A stretch of 64,000 nt of DNA, taken from NCBI GenBank assembly GCA_037157565.1, contig JAZHRO010000003.1, forward strand, positions 43,599,001 through 43,663,000. The letters are read 5' to 3'. Source of the stretch: Thalassia testudinum. Taxonomy: Eukaryota; Streptophyta; Magnoliopsida; Alismatales; Hydrocharitaceae. The translations under genes were made by a program, and so were the position numbers. This document shows, piece by piece, positions 33,701 through 45,120 of this stretch (its first letter is position 1; each line of letters opens with the position of its first letter). The notes beneath the pieces are model-generated. The model searched no databases. It had not been told where the DNA came from and worked only from the letters and a program-made list of their open reading frames with translations.

Positions 33701-34501
33701 TAATGGATGTGAGATTCACCTAAACTCCATCAACATCAGTGAGGGCCAAAAACACACAGGAGTCATCGTTACACGTGGCCAGTGTGTCTCTAGTATATAT
33801 CCATCTAAGTAGAAATCCTCCAATGAGATGGTGCAAGTATGATGAGAACAATAGGAAATGATTCTAAGTAGTCATGGGAGATGATCCTAAACAAAAATTA
33901 GAAAACAATCTCAATCACTAAGTAAATGGCCATCTAATTCATCATGACCAAGAGATACCAAGCCAATCACAGCTCACCATAAAAGCAACAAGATTGAGAT
34001 GGATCACGACCAACACCAACTCATCTCTGGAGGTAGAGAACCACAGAGAAAAATTGCGTAGAGAGACCTCACATGCACGCACACACGCAAACACACACAA
34101 ACCCAATCAAATCACGAACAAAGGGTCACAGTGTATATGATGTGTGCGCTGCAACACAACCACCTAGGTGACATTGCGCACCTAGCGTGCTTGGCATTGC
34201 ACTGGGATGTCACGCAAGATCGCACGTTGCAATGCTTCTAGTTGCATATGGTGTTGCGCTATGCTTGGCTGTGCTACTACCTTGCAACCTAAGCGATGCC
34301 AATGGTAGTGGTGGCACAGAGAGTCGAAATTCCTATTTTTATTAGTGGTTGCATGCGATGTGCTATGCTACTGCCCTATGACCTAAGCGATGACAATGGC
34401 GATAAAGGTGCAGAAAGGATTCTGGATTCCGTAAGGAGCATCGACCTAAGGTGTAGAAAGGGTCGAAGCTGGGTTTCAATAAGCAATAAGTACACTTCTA
34501 G

Positions 34502-34949
34502 CTGACTTCATTTCCTCATTATGCCGTTACCAGGTCACATTGCCCTATGTAGACAACGTTGTACTTTTGCTTTTTTTTCATGTGATCAGGGGGGTGTCCC
34601 TTCTAACCTTGTAATGGACTCCTATTTAGTAAGTGAAATGATTTCCTCAACCAGTAATCTTTTTTTCTCATCAAAACATTGATTGGCATATAAAAAAAAT
34701 AAAAGTAATAGTGGCAAAAGCAAGGCGAACTATCATCCTATGATCTATTCTTACATGTGCAGCAGAGATACAAAGTAATTGATGCATTTGATTACAAAGC
34801 ATAAAGATGTCAAGCCAAAAAACAAATGTTTACAAGAAGGAATTGTCAGCCTCACAATCTTAAAACATGGGAGAATCAAGCAGAAAGAAAATAGCAAAGA
34901 TGTAGAAATTAATCTAATAAGCAAAAGGGTGATGACAAGGACACAACAC
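34502..34949 (-). other. Presumed intron of the GID8 relic, 3' side
   Basis: AT-rich, no reading frame with a family signature. It directly follows (minus strand) the exon at 34950-35081, which has a GT donor. The next GID8 exon (QSFLEELERTVALL region) was looked for here and not found, so the intron either runs on through copia F or the gene is broken. Confidence 0.45.
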
Positions 34950-35081
34950 ATTTTCTTCACCCCTTGGTGCAAGTTCCTCCTGAGCAAATTCAAGGGCTTC
35001 TTCAACTTTTCCATTACGAATTAGCTCGATCAACCTCTGCTGTTGAAGATGGAAATATAGCTGTGGGTTTGTGTCGAGTAT
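34950..35081 (-). CDS. GID8: GID8 homologue, one internal exon (CTLH domain)
   Basis: This exon is 132 bases and exactly 44 codons, from [18 protein letters not shown] to [18 protein letters not shown]. It matches the C-terminal-to-LisH (CTLH) region of plant GID8 proteins almost residue for residue. GID8 is a subunit of the GID/CTLH E3 ubiquitin ligase (nucleus and cytosol). On the minus strand the exon is bounded by an AG acceptor (TTGATACAG before 35081) and a GT donor (after 34950). It has no stop or shift, so it looks under constraint or recently copied. No flanking exon is visible: LTR element H begins 211 bases upstream and copia F about 450 bases downstream. Either the gene has very long, retroelement-filled introns running beyond the window, or this is a stranded fragment. 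Confidence 0.85.
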
Positions 35082-35292
35082 CTGTATCAAAAAAATTGAC
35101 TCAGACCTCTTGTGCACAGGAAAGAAAAAAGTAAAATGGTTCAAATCTGCACAGCTAATAGTAAATTGCAATTAGAACTAATTGGATGAGTATAAATCAA
35201 GAGTAGTTGATATTCGATCAACACAGTTACCAACTAAGGATTATATGATATGCAAGAGAGTAATTGGGAAATAAGATAATTGCATATATACT
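35082..35292 (-). other. Presumed intron of the GID8 relic, 5' side
   Basis: Contains a polypyrimidine-poor but acceptable acceptor region next to the exon. Otherwise AT-rich, with no exon-like frame. Ends where LTR element H begins. Confidence 0.45.
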
Positions 35293-36008
35293 TGTGAAGA
35301 ATAAGTGCCATTTGGTAGGCCTCTCAGGCCACGTGATAGTGTCATGTGGCAATCCTGTAGGGGCCTAAAGGGGCGACGGCCCTGAGGGTGTTTTGTAGTT
35401 TTGCTTGAGGTTTAAGTTTGATGTTTTCTAGCTTGGTATGTTTGGTTTTAGAAAGTTTGTTTAAGAGGATTTATTCTTTCCAAAATTAGGAAATATGATT
35501 TGATTAGGATTTGATTTGTTATTTGTTTTAGAGGATTGTAATACGTTCTCTTTATAAAAGAGAGACTTTGTAATTCTTTTATTCTTGAGTTAATGCAATA
35601 ATTCTTTCAACGCATTAACTCCCCCTCTCTCCCTCCCTTCTTTAAGGCCGCGGGCTGCAGCCTCTCTTTCCTCCCTGTCGCGTGGATAGGAGCTGCCTGC
35701 AGCACCCTGTTGCTGCATATTCTTCTCATGTGGAAGAGTCTCCACACCTTCGTATTGCACAAATCTTCACATGGTACCAGAGCCTACGATCTAGGCTCTT
35801 TTCGGGGGTTCTCTACATGCGTAGGAAGGAAAAGAGAAGAGAAGAAAAAAGGCCACGTTGTGCATACAACAGCCACTTGCGTAGCCTATTCTCTTGTCAA
35901 ATCACGCATTAAAAGTCCCATGATCTCCATTGGCTTCACCTTCTTTTTGGTGACCTTATATACACTCGGAGAAACTGAGCGCCTTACATTGGTTCACAAG
36001 GTGTAGGA

Positions 36009-37341
36009 CAAGGTTTTAAATATTGATATTGATATCGTATCGACAAGTTAAAAAAGGGATATATCAGGGATATATCGCTGATATCGGTGAATTTTAAGGA
36101 AATCGCTCAGAAAGGCCTAAAATGTCACAAGTTTTATGAAAATTACCATTTTAATAACTAATACATCATGAAGAAATACCTAAAAGACGAAAATCATAAA
36201 ATTTGAATGAAAACATAATAAAAATGTACTAGTCGTATATCGACAAAGTTATATATTGAAAAGAAAGTATACAGAACATGATAATAATTGAAAAATGTTC
36301 ATTGTAATTTTTGTTGCATATTGTTGACAATTGAAATCATACCTTAGTTGCACCGATTTTCTTATCAGTTTCAACATGCTCTCTATTCCAATACTCTTCT
36401 TTTTCTCATTGACTTGCCTTAGATTTCATGAACCACCATATTACTCTTCTCATTACAATCTCTAGATATGAAATCACAAATACTATCACCAAAGATGCAC
36501 TTGGTGATAGAAAATACGATTTAGATTACACAGGAGCATATAATGAACAAATATAAATGGTCAAATAACTAGAGTACCGATTTTCTTATCAGTTTCAACA
36601 CATTCTCCACTCCAATACTCGTCTCTTTCTCATTGATATGTCTCACATTTCATGAACCACCCTATTACTCTTCTCACTATGAGCTCAACACATGAAATCA
36701 TATCTCCTACCAGCAAAGATACACTTGGTGAAAGAAGACATGATTTAGATAACACAAACGTATATAATGGACAAATATAAAATGCTCAAATAACTAAAGA
36801 GAAATTGTGCCCATTAGGGCATAATACATAGTTTGCAAGATTAGTGAAGATCAGCAAAGCACCAATGCGCAAGTACTTAGATAAACTATGCTGAAACAGG
36901 TGAACTTGTCAACCCTAGGTTGTTGTAGAGGAAAGAAAGAAGAACCATCATGGATGACATCCTTTAATCAAAAGAAGATGACAAGATAGCCCTTTCAATA
37001 CCCCCATGAATTATCAAAATGCTTAGTCTTATGCATTTTTTTATACAGATTTAAAGATGCTAATGTATTTCTCACCCACGTTTTAGAATCTTCATCGTAT
37101 TTTTCAATAAGAAAAATCAAATGCAATAACTGAATCGTCGACAAAGGATGTACAGCTCTAAAGTTGACATATTTGATGGACTACAAGAGAACAAGAACAC
37201 CGGCATGTACATCTCTAAAGTTTAACAGAAGTCCATGATATCGACGATATATTCGCGATATATCGGCAACATCATGGAAAAAAGATACTTCATGTGATAT
37301 CGATATGTCCAAACCCATCGATACCGATATATCAAACCCTG
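36009..37341 (+). mobile_element. 1333-bp non-autonomous hAT-type element, 8-bp duplication
   Basis: Flanked by the perfect 8-bp duplication GTGTAGGA (36001-36008 and 37342-37349), diagnostic of the hAT superfamily. Termini CAAGGTTTTAAATATTG and the complement of the right end (CAGGGTTTGATATATC) form imperfect inverted repeats. Both ends carry clusters of GATATCG/CGATATAT words, as in the 468-bp element at 23228. The interior has no transposase frame (no hAT dimerisation region seen). It contains a 224-bp tandem duplication. Confidence 0.9.
36352..36800 (+). repeat. 224-bp tandem duplication inside the hAT-type element
   Basis: The units 36352-36575 and 36576 to about 36800 both start ACCGATTTTCTTATCAGTTT and carry the same landmarks in order (TTTCATGAACCACC, CACTTGGTGA, ATGGACAAATATAAA). 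They differ at many positions, so the duplication is old and may be shared by other members of this family. Confidence 0.85.
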
Positions 37342-38180
37342 GTGTAGGAGCAACGACACCGATTCAGAGGGTGCGTGGAACTTCTAGCACGTTGGGAAAT
37401 GCCGAGATCAAGTGTGTGGCTCTCAGGTGTAGAAAAAGAGGTACAAAGACTCATCTCAACCTTCTATAATGAAACAATGGCAGATTCGGAGATCCATACT
37501 ACTTGAGAAGGCACTTGAGATGAAAGATGCAGCCAAAAAGAAGTTGGAGAAAAGAGCCTATCAACTTATACAAGGACAAGGTGGTTGCTCTAATAGCTAT
37601 GGCTTCATAGGTTGCCAAAGAAGCAGACTATGGAAGCAACAAGAGGATGTACAGTCGCACGAAGAGAAGATAGTGGAATATTTGGTCACATCATCACCGA
37701 GCCAAGTTAGCTAGGTCATCGTCCACCCGGCCTTGACTTGAGGGGGAGTGTGAAGATTAAGTGCCATGTGGCAGTGCTAAGTGGCAACCTTGTAAAGACC
37801 TAAAGGGGTGTTGGCCCTGAGGGTGTTTTGTGGTTTTGCTTGAGGTTCAAGTTTGATGTTTTCTAATATGATATGTATAATTTTAGAAAGTTTGTTTTAG
37901 AGGATTTGCTCTTTCTAAAATTAGGAGATATGATTTGATTAGGATTTGATTTGTTACTTGTTTTAGAAGATTGTGATATGTTCTCTTTGTAACAGAAAGT
38001 CCTTGTAATCTTTTTATTCTTGAGTTAATACAATAATTCATCCAACACATCAACTCCCTCTCTCTCCCTTTCTTCAAGGTCGTTGGCTGCAACCTCACTC
38101 CTCCCTGTCACATGGATAGGGGCTATCTACAACACCGTATTGCTGCATATTGTCCCCACATAGAAGAGCTACCACACCTC

Positions 38181-38929
38181 ACACACACATTATGCACACA
38201 TATATAAATATATATAATTTATGCACACATATATTGATAATTATTATTTTGGCATGCATGTTTTGCCAGTAAGCAATAAGTATCTAGATTTCTTAAAGAA
38301 ATCCTCTTATAATAAAATAAATCAACACTCATCATATTATAATCTATATATTGAAAAGCTAAAACAACACGACAGCAATCACTAAATTTACTATTTTCAA
38401 CAAATAAAATGACCATCATAAAAAAAATCTAGAAGATAAACAACTATCAATAGGCACCATAATCAATAAGGGTAACATAATCATGATCAAAATATAACCC
38501 AACCAAGAAGACATGAAATTGGAGAATAAGTGCACAATAAAGGGTAAAAACAACATGAATTGAAAAAAAAGGAATGACAAAAGGAAAAATCCAACGTACC
38601 ATATTTAACAAGGTTGATAAGCCTTATTGGGAGAAAAGCCTTTGCAAGAAATTTTAAAAAAAGAAAGAAAAACCAACATGCCTTATTCTAACTGGATAAT
38701 CAGCTGATTAATCGACCTAACTGAATATGTACCCACAAATTGGTATGTGGTTCAACTAGTGACCACGTACGATTAATCGACCAATAAATCAGCTTTTGCA
38801 ACCTTGGTATAAATTTAAATTGATGTTAAAATCTTTAGATATTTACATTAGAATGTATGTTTCGTACATTCCATACCTAGCATAAAAGGTCACTTAAGGT
38901 AAATTATATAATATTGACACATTTCAAGG
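38181..38929. other. AT-rich DNA without genes
   Basis: Starts with a CA/TA-rich stretch (38185-38240) next to the worn end of element H. The rest is AT-rich with no frame of note. It may be the continuation of the GID8 intron sequence interrupted by H, but no exon is visible. Confidence 0.4.
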
Positions 38930-40448
38930 TTAACAATTTATAAAAGGCAATGGCTTAGTCTTAGCTGACACTCTAACCTCTCTCATATAGAAAAGGCAGG
39001 AGAGAAAATCACGTAGTAATGCTTAAAGAAATAAAAAATAGCAAAAATAATATGAAGGAGAAAAGATAACTCCGACACTCTTTCTTAAGTTGGAGCATAA
39101 ATGTTAATTATACCCAACTTGTCACATAAAAAGTAATGTCTCTTACTACGTTACACTTTTGTAAGAATAAGTACAAACTATAGCTCATAAGGGACAAGTG
39201 GTGTGGCAATCGTTCCATCACTTACAGCATTTCAGATGAAATGACAATCCACCTCAATGAATTTTGGTCTTCTCATGGAATATTAGGTTAGAGGCATTAT
39301 GAGTAGCTGATCTGTTGTCATCCCATCATATCCTTTCTTGGTGAGCACTCTTACTCTCCTACATCTACCTTCATAGAACATCTCTCTCCCTCATCTAAGC
39401 GAAAAAGACAAATAGTAGGGTCAAGTGAAAGCATCAACTATTGCTTCCCTCCATGATCTGAATTCGTATCTAACTTTCGGGCATGGTAACCCTTCCCTAA
39501 TACTACTATTTATCAGTTAGTAGATTGATTGATTGATTTTGTCAAACTAGATCTTGTCTTTGACCTTCTCTAGACTGAAGCTAGCTCAGGTTGAAGTGTC
39601 CCCCCCCACCTTTCCCAAAGCACCCAACCTTGAACTAATAGAGACTCAGAGTTCCAATGATGGAAAGGCAGGGAAGGTAAAAGATGTATCTTCAGGAACA
39701 TGATACATGACATGAAGTCTAAGATTCAACATAAAAGCGACAATCCACATCACCTCACATGTATGTTGTTTGAGCCATAGCCATATATTTTGCTTCAGCA
39801 CTAAATCATGAAACAACTGATCATTTCTTGCTACACCATGTAACTAAATTGCTAGGATATGTAACATATTTGAGGTAGATCTTCTATCATCTAGTGATCT
39901 AGCATAATATAGGAGTATCTACTAAACAAAAGGCCTCCGTCTAGGGGCCCTTTTGGATATTTGAGAATAAGATAATCATGCTAATCATCATAACAAGGCT
40001 CATCAATGTGTTGGCTCACCCTTCTCATGATAAAGCTTATGTCTAATTATGTAGACATACTTAAATATCTTTTTAAATCATCAAAAGGAAGATCATCACC
40101 ACCTTAGGATCTCTCCCCCAATTCCATGGGAACTGTTTATGGCTTGGCACGTAGTAAGCATCTCCTCAAGCATCTATAATACATGTTTTCTCTGTGAGAG
40201 AACAAGTCCTTTAGGATTGCATGCAACTTCAATTCTTGTAAGGTATTTAAGTTTTCCAAAATCTTTTATCCCAAATCTTTTTTGTAAAAAAGCCTTTAAC
40301 TCTATATACCTGCATGCTCATCACTGGTCAAAATCATGTTATCAACATAAACTGCCAAGATAAAAATGGAGTGATCAGATGTGGATCTACTAAAGCCAAT
40401 GTTCATAATCTTATTGCTTATCTTTTCAAACTATGCTCTCTAACTCTT
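38930..40448 (-). mobile_element. Copia G: 3' half of a minus-strand copia
   Basis: An LTR-like start, then the polypurine complement (TTTCTTAAGTTGGAGC, about 39080). RNase H follows in complement (39100-39950, with an unrelated stretch at about 39330-39720 that carries a C8 run) and then reverse transcriptase (39950-40448). It stops where element I's LTR begins. LTR and internal words are closest to copia F (SVEDRKS-type box, PFHERTKIIEVDCH region). Integrase, protease and gag are absent. Confidence 0.6.
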
Positions 40449-40456
40449 TTTAATGC

Positions 40457-42246
40457 TATTAGAGTATTAGAGGATTATTTTGGTCTTTTGAGTCCCTTCA
40501 TGTTTAAGTCATTTATATTAGGTTTTTGAGCCCTAGTCAAATTTATCTTTTTGGTTGGGTTTCTTATGTAATTTTTGCATCCTTACACTCTATATAAGAG
40601 AGGTTAGGGTTCCGAACTTCAAAAAGAGGCTTTATATCCTCCAACACAATATTAAAGCAGAATTTCTCGCCTTAATCATTGAGGATTCTTGTTGCCTGCA
40701 TCTATGATGTCCATGCTAGGGAGATAGTCTCCAGGGTGACACGTGTTACTACCAACAACAAGCATCATGCCAGCAGCATTGCTCACTTTTGCCCATTGCC
40801 TGCATTGTTGTCTTCTGCCAACAACATTGCTCAATGCAACGTAGGGCCTGTGTTACACCACTACCGTGCATGGTGTGCCCCTCCTGCCATGTGCATATGG
40901 TACACGTTGTCTGCCCCTCCTACTGCATGTGATTTTCCTCCTTGTTGCCCACATCTATCATGCATGGCCCTTGTCGCGTGTATGATCCCATGTTGCATGC
41001 ATGAAGGTCTACCCTAGCATGAGCATCACGATTTGCATATGCATGGACCGTATGATTGAATCTGTTTATCTACCTTCTGCGTGCATATGGCATGCATATT
41101 GCACAATCTTCACACACTCTTGACTGACTGTCTATTGCCTTTGATCCTATCCTCATGGCTATCATAAAGTCTTCCACTGTGATGTCTAAGGAAAAGATCT
41201 CTGCCATTATTCTTGTTGAGGGGACGATAATCAAGTTAACTAGATCTCCTAACTATGTTATCTGGTCCAGAGCGTTCCAAATATTCATTTGGGGATAGGA
41301 TTGACTACATGTGCTGATCAATAGGGCTCCTGATCCCAAAGATGTAGCAAATGAATTAGCTGATGAACAACATTAATTTGAAGATTGTTGTAAATATGTT
41401 GAATAAGAGAATGGCCAAGCAAATTTGGGAGACTCTGGAGAAGACATACTCCCTTCAGACAAGCAGTTCTCGCTGATCTGATGCTTTTACATCTAGAATA
41501 CTAAGGCAATATGCCCTTGAGTGTTTCACAACCTTATAGGGCCTATTTGAAGAACTTGCTGTCTTCCAACCTACCTGCTATGAGAAGCAGGTTGCAAAAC
41601 AAGCAGTGGCAAACCTATCAATTTCTAGATAGCCTGGCACTACCAATCGACTAGAGATTAGTTCCTAACTTGAAAATCAATGCCCAATCTAAAGACAGTT
41701 GGCAACTACATCTAAAAAATCGACATCGATGCACTACCTACCCTTCCTGCAGCTATTCCTAACACTTATACCCTAGTTGCCTCTGGAGGGAGAGGTGGTC
41801 GTTCTAACGATTGCAAAAAATCCATCATATCTATTTTCCCTACACTTACTGCAAGAGATCGAACCACCCTTCTGAAACATGTTGGAAGAAGTTTGGAAAG
41901 CCTGCTTGGTTTAATCAAATGATTACCATTGAGACCCTATTCCTAAGACTACTACAGAGTAATCTCCTATATAGTTCACTGCTAAGGAGTTAGATCGTCT
42001 GAGGACTGTACTGAGCAAGCCTAGCTCCACTATTGCTATTACCACTAGTTTTGTGGCCAATTCTACTGGTTCTTCTAGAGCATCTATTCCTCATACAGAA
42101 ATCTAGATGATCCTAGGAATTGGTGGGGGATTTAAGTGAGACTCTTATCTCCTAGTATTGCCTATTGTCTACTACTACTATTCCTGCTCGGGATCGTCTC
42201 CCGAACTGCTTGGGATCATTGCTTTTGCTTACTACTACTGCTACTT
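40457..42246 (+). mobile_element. Element I: third TRGAG-b element, 3' LTR missing
   Basis: The LTR 40457-40646 matches elements 2 and 3 (TATTAGAGTATTAG...CTCCAACA). A primer-site variant (CAATATTAAAGC) follows. Then come a leader, a gag relic and the family's post-gag repeat block (42121-42246). The sequence then changes to unrelated DNA, so the polypurine tract and 3' LTR were lost. Confidence 0.75.
41157..42120 (+). pseudogene. Degenerate copia gag in element I
   Basis: MAIIKSSTVMSKEKISAIIL, then TIIKLTRSPNYVIWSRAFQIF, the N-terminus seen also in elements 1 and 2. Further on, CKRSNHPSETCWKKFGKP is the zinc-knuckle tail (compare HNNHPQDKCWEKFG of element 1). It ends near DDPRNWWGI, the counterpart of EDEWWGIW. 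Frames are broken. No pol follows. Confidence 0.65.
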
Positions 42247-42417
42247 CCTAGGGGTGTAAAAGAACTCGAACCCTATCTCCCAACCCAATTAAGTTAGGTT
42301 GGGTTGGAATTTTCTAACCTGATAAAAAATGGCTTGTGTTAAGTTTGAGGTTTAACCAACCCCAACCCAACCTAATCAGCAACCTGATACAACCCGATAT
42401 ATATATTGTATATTATA
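42247..42417. repeat. hAT-like terminal fragment, CCAACC/GGTTGG rich
   Basis: Starts AGGGGTGTAAAAGAACTCG and holds mirrored GGTTGGGTTGG and CCAACCCAACC words, as in many plant hAT-type non-autonomous elements with GGGGTGTAAA ends. It runs into (TA)-rich DNA in which copia D2 is inserted. The other end is not found. Confidence 0.45.
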
Positions 42418-42639
42418 TGTAAGGAATAAAAGACGCATTGCCACTGAAAGGAAACTCTAGCCTTTCTTTTATAATAGAGAGAACTGAGTAAATTACATAA
42501 ACACCCAAAAGAAAGACAATAACAAATATATACTCAATACTTCCCCTCAAGTTGAGGCATATATGTCTGCAAGGCCTAACTTGTTGAATAGGAAATCAAG
42601 ATGCTTCTTCAATGCCTTCGTAAAGATATCTACTAACTA

Positions 42640-44010
42640 GAGCTTAGATGAAACATATGCGTATTAATCTTCCTAGCAAGAACTACATTACACACAAACT
42701 TATAGTCTGCCTCAATATATTTGATCCTTTCATGAAAACTTGATTCGAAGCAATATATGTAGTAGACTTGTCACAGAAAAGTAGGACCGACATACCAACT
42801 TGAATACCCAAATCCTGTAGAAAGCTGACAATCCACATGATCTCACAACCTGTCTGAGCCATCACTTGATATTCTACCTCTGCGCTCGAGTAAGCCACCA
42901 CATTTTTGTTTTCTACTGCTCCAGGAGACTAAATTTCCACCAAGATAAACTGCATACCCTAAAGTAGATCGTTTATCATTCACAGATCCAGCATAGTCTA
43001 CATCAGAATAAGCTATAATATCCAAATTCCCTCCATCTCTATAGTATAATCCTTCTCCTGGAGTTCCCTTGAGGTACCTCAGAATAAGGCAAACCTTATA
43101 CCAATGACTGTATCTGGGTGTCTGCATATACTGGTTGGCTCGACTCACTGCAAAGCTAATGTCAGGCTGTGCAATAGTGAGGTAGAGTAGGCATCCAACG
43201 GTATTACGATATCTGGTAACATCCTCATATAATGGGTTCTTATCAATGGTGTGAGTAGGTGGAGGCCTTACTGGTACCAGAGGGCATGGTCCCAACCTAT
43301 CCAACCTAAAAGGATCTGCAACGTATACTGCCTCTGGGAAAGAGAGAGGCTCGTCCCCTACCGAACTACTTCAATCCCTAAGAAGTACCTAAGATCACCC
43401 AAATCCTTGGTAACAAACATGGACCGGAGAAAATCCTTTGTTTGGACAATCACATCCTTATCATCACCAGTAAAGATCAAATCATCTACATAAATAACAA
43501 GAATAACCACTTAATCAGTATCACCATACCTAGTCCTCCGGATGCAGATAGAATGGTCTAAAGTGGAATGCTGAAACCCAATCTTTTCAATCTCTGAACT
43601 CAGCCTCTCAAACCAGACACATGGACTCTACTTCAACCCATAGATAGCCTTCCTCAAGTGACAAACAAGTTCCCCCTAAACACTGTGCCCTAGTGGTTGT
43701 CTTATGTACACCTCTTCAGGCAAGTCACCATACAAGAATGTATTTTTAATATCCAGTTGATGTAGTGACCATCCTCTGACTACTGCAACTGAGATAATAA
43801 TCCTGACAGAAGTAATACGGGCCACGAGTGGGGAGGTCTCAAGGTAGTCTATCCCATATGTTTAGGTAAACCCCTTGACTACAAGCCTAGCTTTATACCT
43901 ATCCACTATCCCATCAGCTGTATGCTTGATAGTATATACCCATCTACAATCAATTACCTTAGCATCTAGGGGACAGCACTAGATCTAGATCTCACGTCTT
44001 CCTGGATTGT
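42640..44010 (-). pseudogene. Copia D2 reverse transcriptase and RNase H
   Basis: RNase H: [100 protein letters not shown] (43250-42900), SSAEVEYQVMAQTGCEIMW (42890-42830). The RT half (43300-44000) shows, in complement, the IYVDDLIFTGDD-like box near 43480 and NPWCLACEAR-type words, with stops. It is the same RNase H subtype as D ([28 protein letters not shown]). Confidence 0.78.
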
Positions 44011-45120
44011 AACGCCTGCATCTCTTCATCCATCGCAGCACGCCATCTAGAGTCTTGTGAAGCCTGAACAAAATCTCTAGGAACAACTATAGTAGTGACT
44101 GCCAAGGCAAACTATCTAACCTCATCCTCTAAATGTGCGACCCTCGTATACTGGGATATAGGATGAAGAGTACATACTCTACTAGGCCTCCTCTGAATAG
44201 GTTGCACTTCAATGTCTGAGCCACTCTCATCTGATACAATAGGAAGAGATGTAATGCCAGGTCGAGGTTGTGTCCTCCTGTGGTAAACCTGGGTCTCCTC
44301 TAAAGCAGCCTATATAGACGTTCCATCCTCTAAAAAGTATGGAATCTTCTCAAAGAAGGCCATGTTTGCCGTAACGATGTATTGCCTGAGAACTGATCAT
44401 AGCACCTGTAGCACTTTTGCATCCTGGAGTACCCAAGAAAGACACATTTGGTTGCTCAGGGAGAGAACTTGTCTTGATGCCATACGCCTGCACAAAACAG
44501 GTACACCCAAAGATCCTCAACGACAAAGCAAATGGCCTGTCACAGTCTGGATAAATCCCTGATACGGGATCTATCCTCCATGCACTAATGAAGACACTCG
44601 GTTAATCAAGTAGACTGCAGTAAGTATAGCAGCTCCCTAGAATTGCTTCAGAACCTACATGTGAATCATTAAGGTTCTAGCAATATCAAGAAGATGCCGT
44701 AGCTTATACTACGGCCACACCATTCTCCTGTAAGTCCCACTACATAAATTCCAGAGCATTATCACTCCTAAAGACTTTCACTGTGGTGGCATGTTGTGTC
44801 TGAACCTTTGTGAGAAATTGCTAGACAATCTGGAGAATCTCTTATTGTGTCTTCATCAAGAAGATCCAAGTGAGGTGGCAAAGATTGCGTAGTACCGATG
44901 TCCTCTTGGAGTAGATACCCTAGATGGCCCCCACACATCACAGTGCATAAGGGAGAAGGGAACAACACTCACCCTATTGCCTCTCCGTTGGTAACTACTC
45001 ATGTGGTGCTCCCCAAGCTGACAATTCTCGCACTGCAAAGTTAGGGACTCTGACAACTAAGGGTACATCTGCCGCATCTTTTTGACTAACGGGTGACCAA
45101 GTCTTACGTGCCACAGCTAA
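44010..45120 (-). pseudogene. Copia D2 integrase
   Basis: MSESLTLQCENCQLGEHHMSSYQRRGNRVSVVPFSLMHCDVWGPSRVSTPRGHRYYAIF (45056-44880) covers the zinc-binding end and first catalytic Asp. The rest, including the NG-rich box and C-terminus (FFEKIPYFLEDGTS near 44350-44310), is in several frames. The match to D is close throughout. Confidence 0.72.

Larger units (their letters stand above)
30163..34500 (-). mobile_element. Copia F: minus-strand copia, 3' LTR present, 5' end unclear
   Basis: The left LTR is 30163-30322, ending CTAACA, with the polypurine complement CTCCCCTTCAAGTT next to it. In element order from the right: CA- and GC-rich leader (34500-33960), protease (33690-33640), integrase (33420-32290), reverse transcriptase (32230-31000, interrupted by the TRIM), RNase H (30990-30340). 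No matching 5' LTR is visible, so the element is truncated near 34500. Confidence 0.7.
35293..38180 (+). mobile_element. Element H: LTR element without pol, hosting a hAT-type element
   Basis: LTRs at 35293-35770 and 37749 to about 38180 both start TGTGAAGAWTAAGTGCCAT. The 5' LTR is followed by TGGTACCAGAGC (35772); the 3' LTR is preceded by the tract GAGGGGGAG (37740-37748). The internal part, without the 1333-bp hAT-type insert, is only about 640 bases. It has no gag or pol motif, only a helical frame at 37469-37714 (KALEMKDAAKKKLEKRAYQ). The leader GAGCCTACGATCTAGGCTC resembles element 1's, so H may be a shorter, gag-deleted relative. The right LTR's end is blurred and no target duplication is seen. 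Confidence 0.8.

Noticed and set aside
39330..39720. Stretch in copia G with a C8 run and GATT repeats
   Set aside because: Looked at as a possible nested element, but no ends, inverted repeats or target duplication could be seen.
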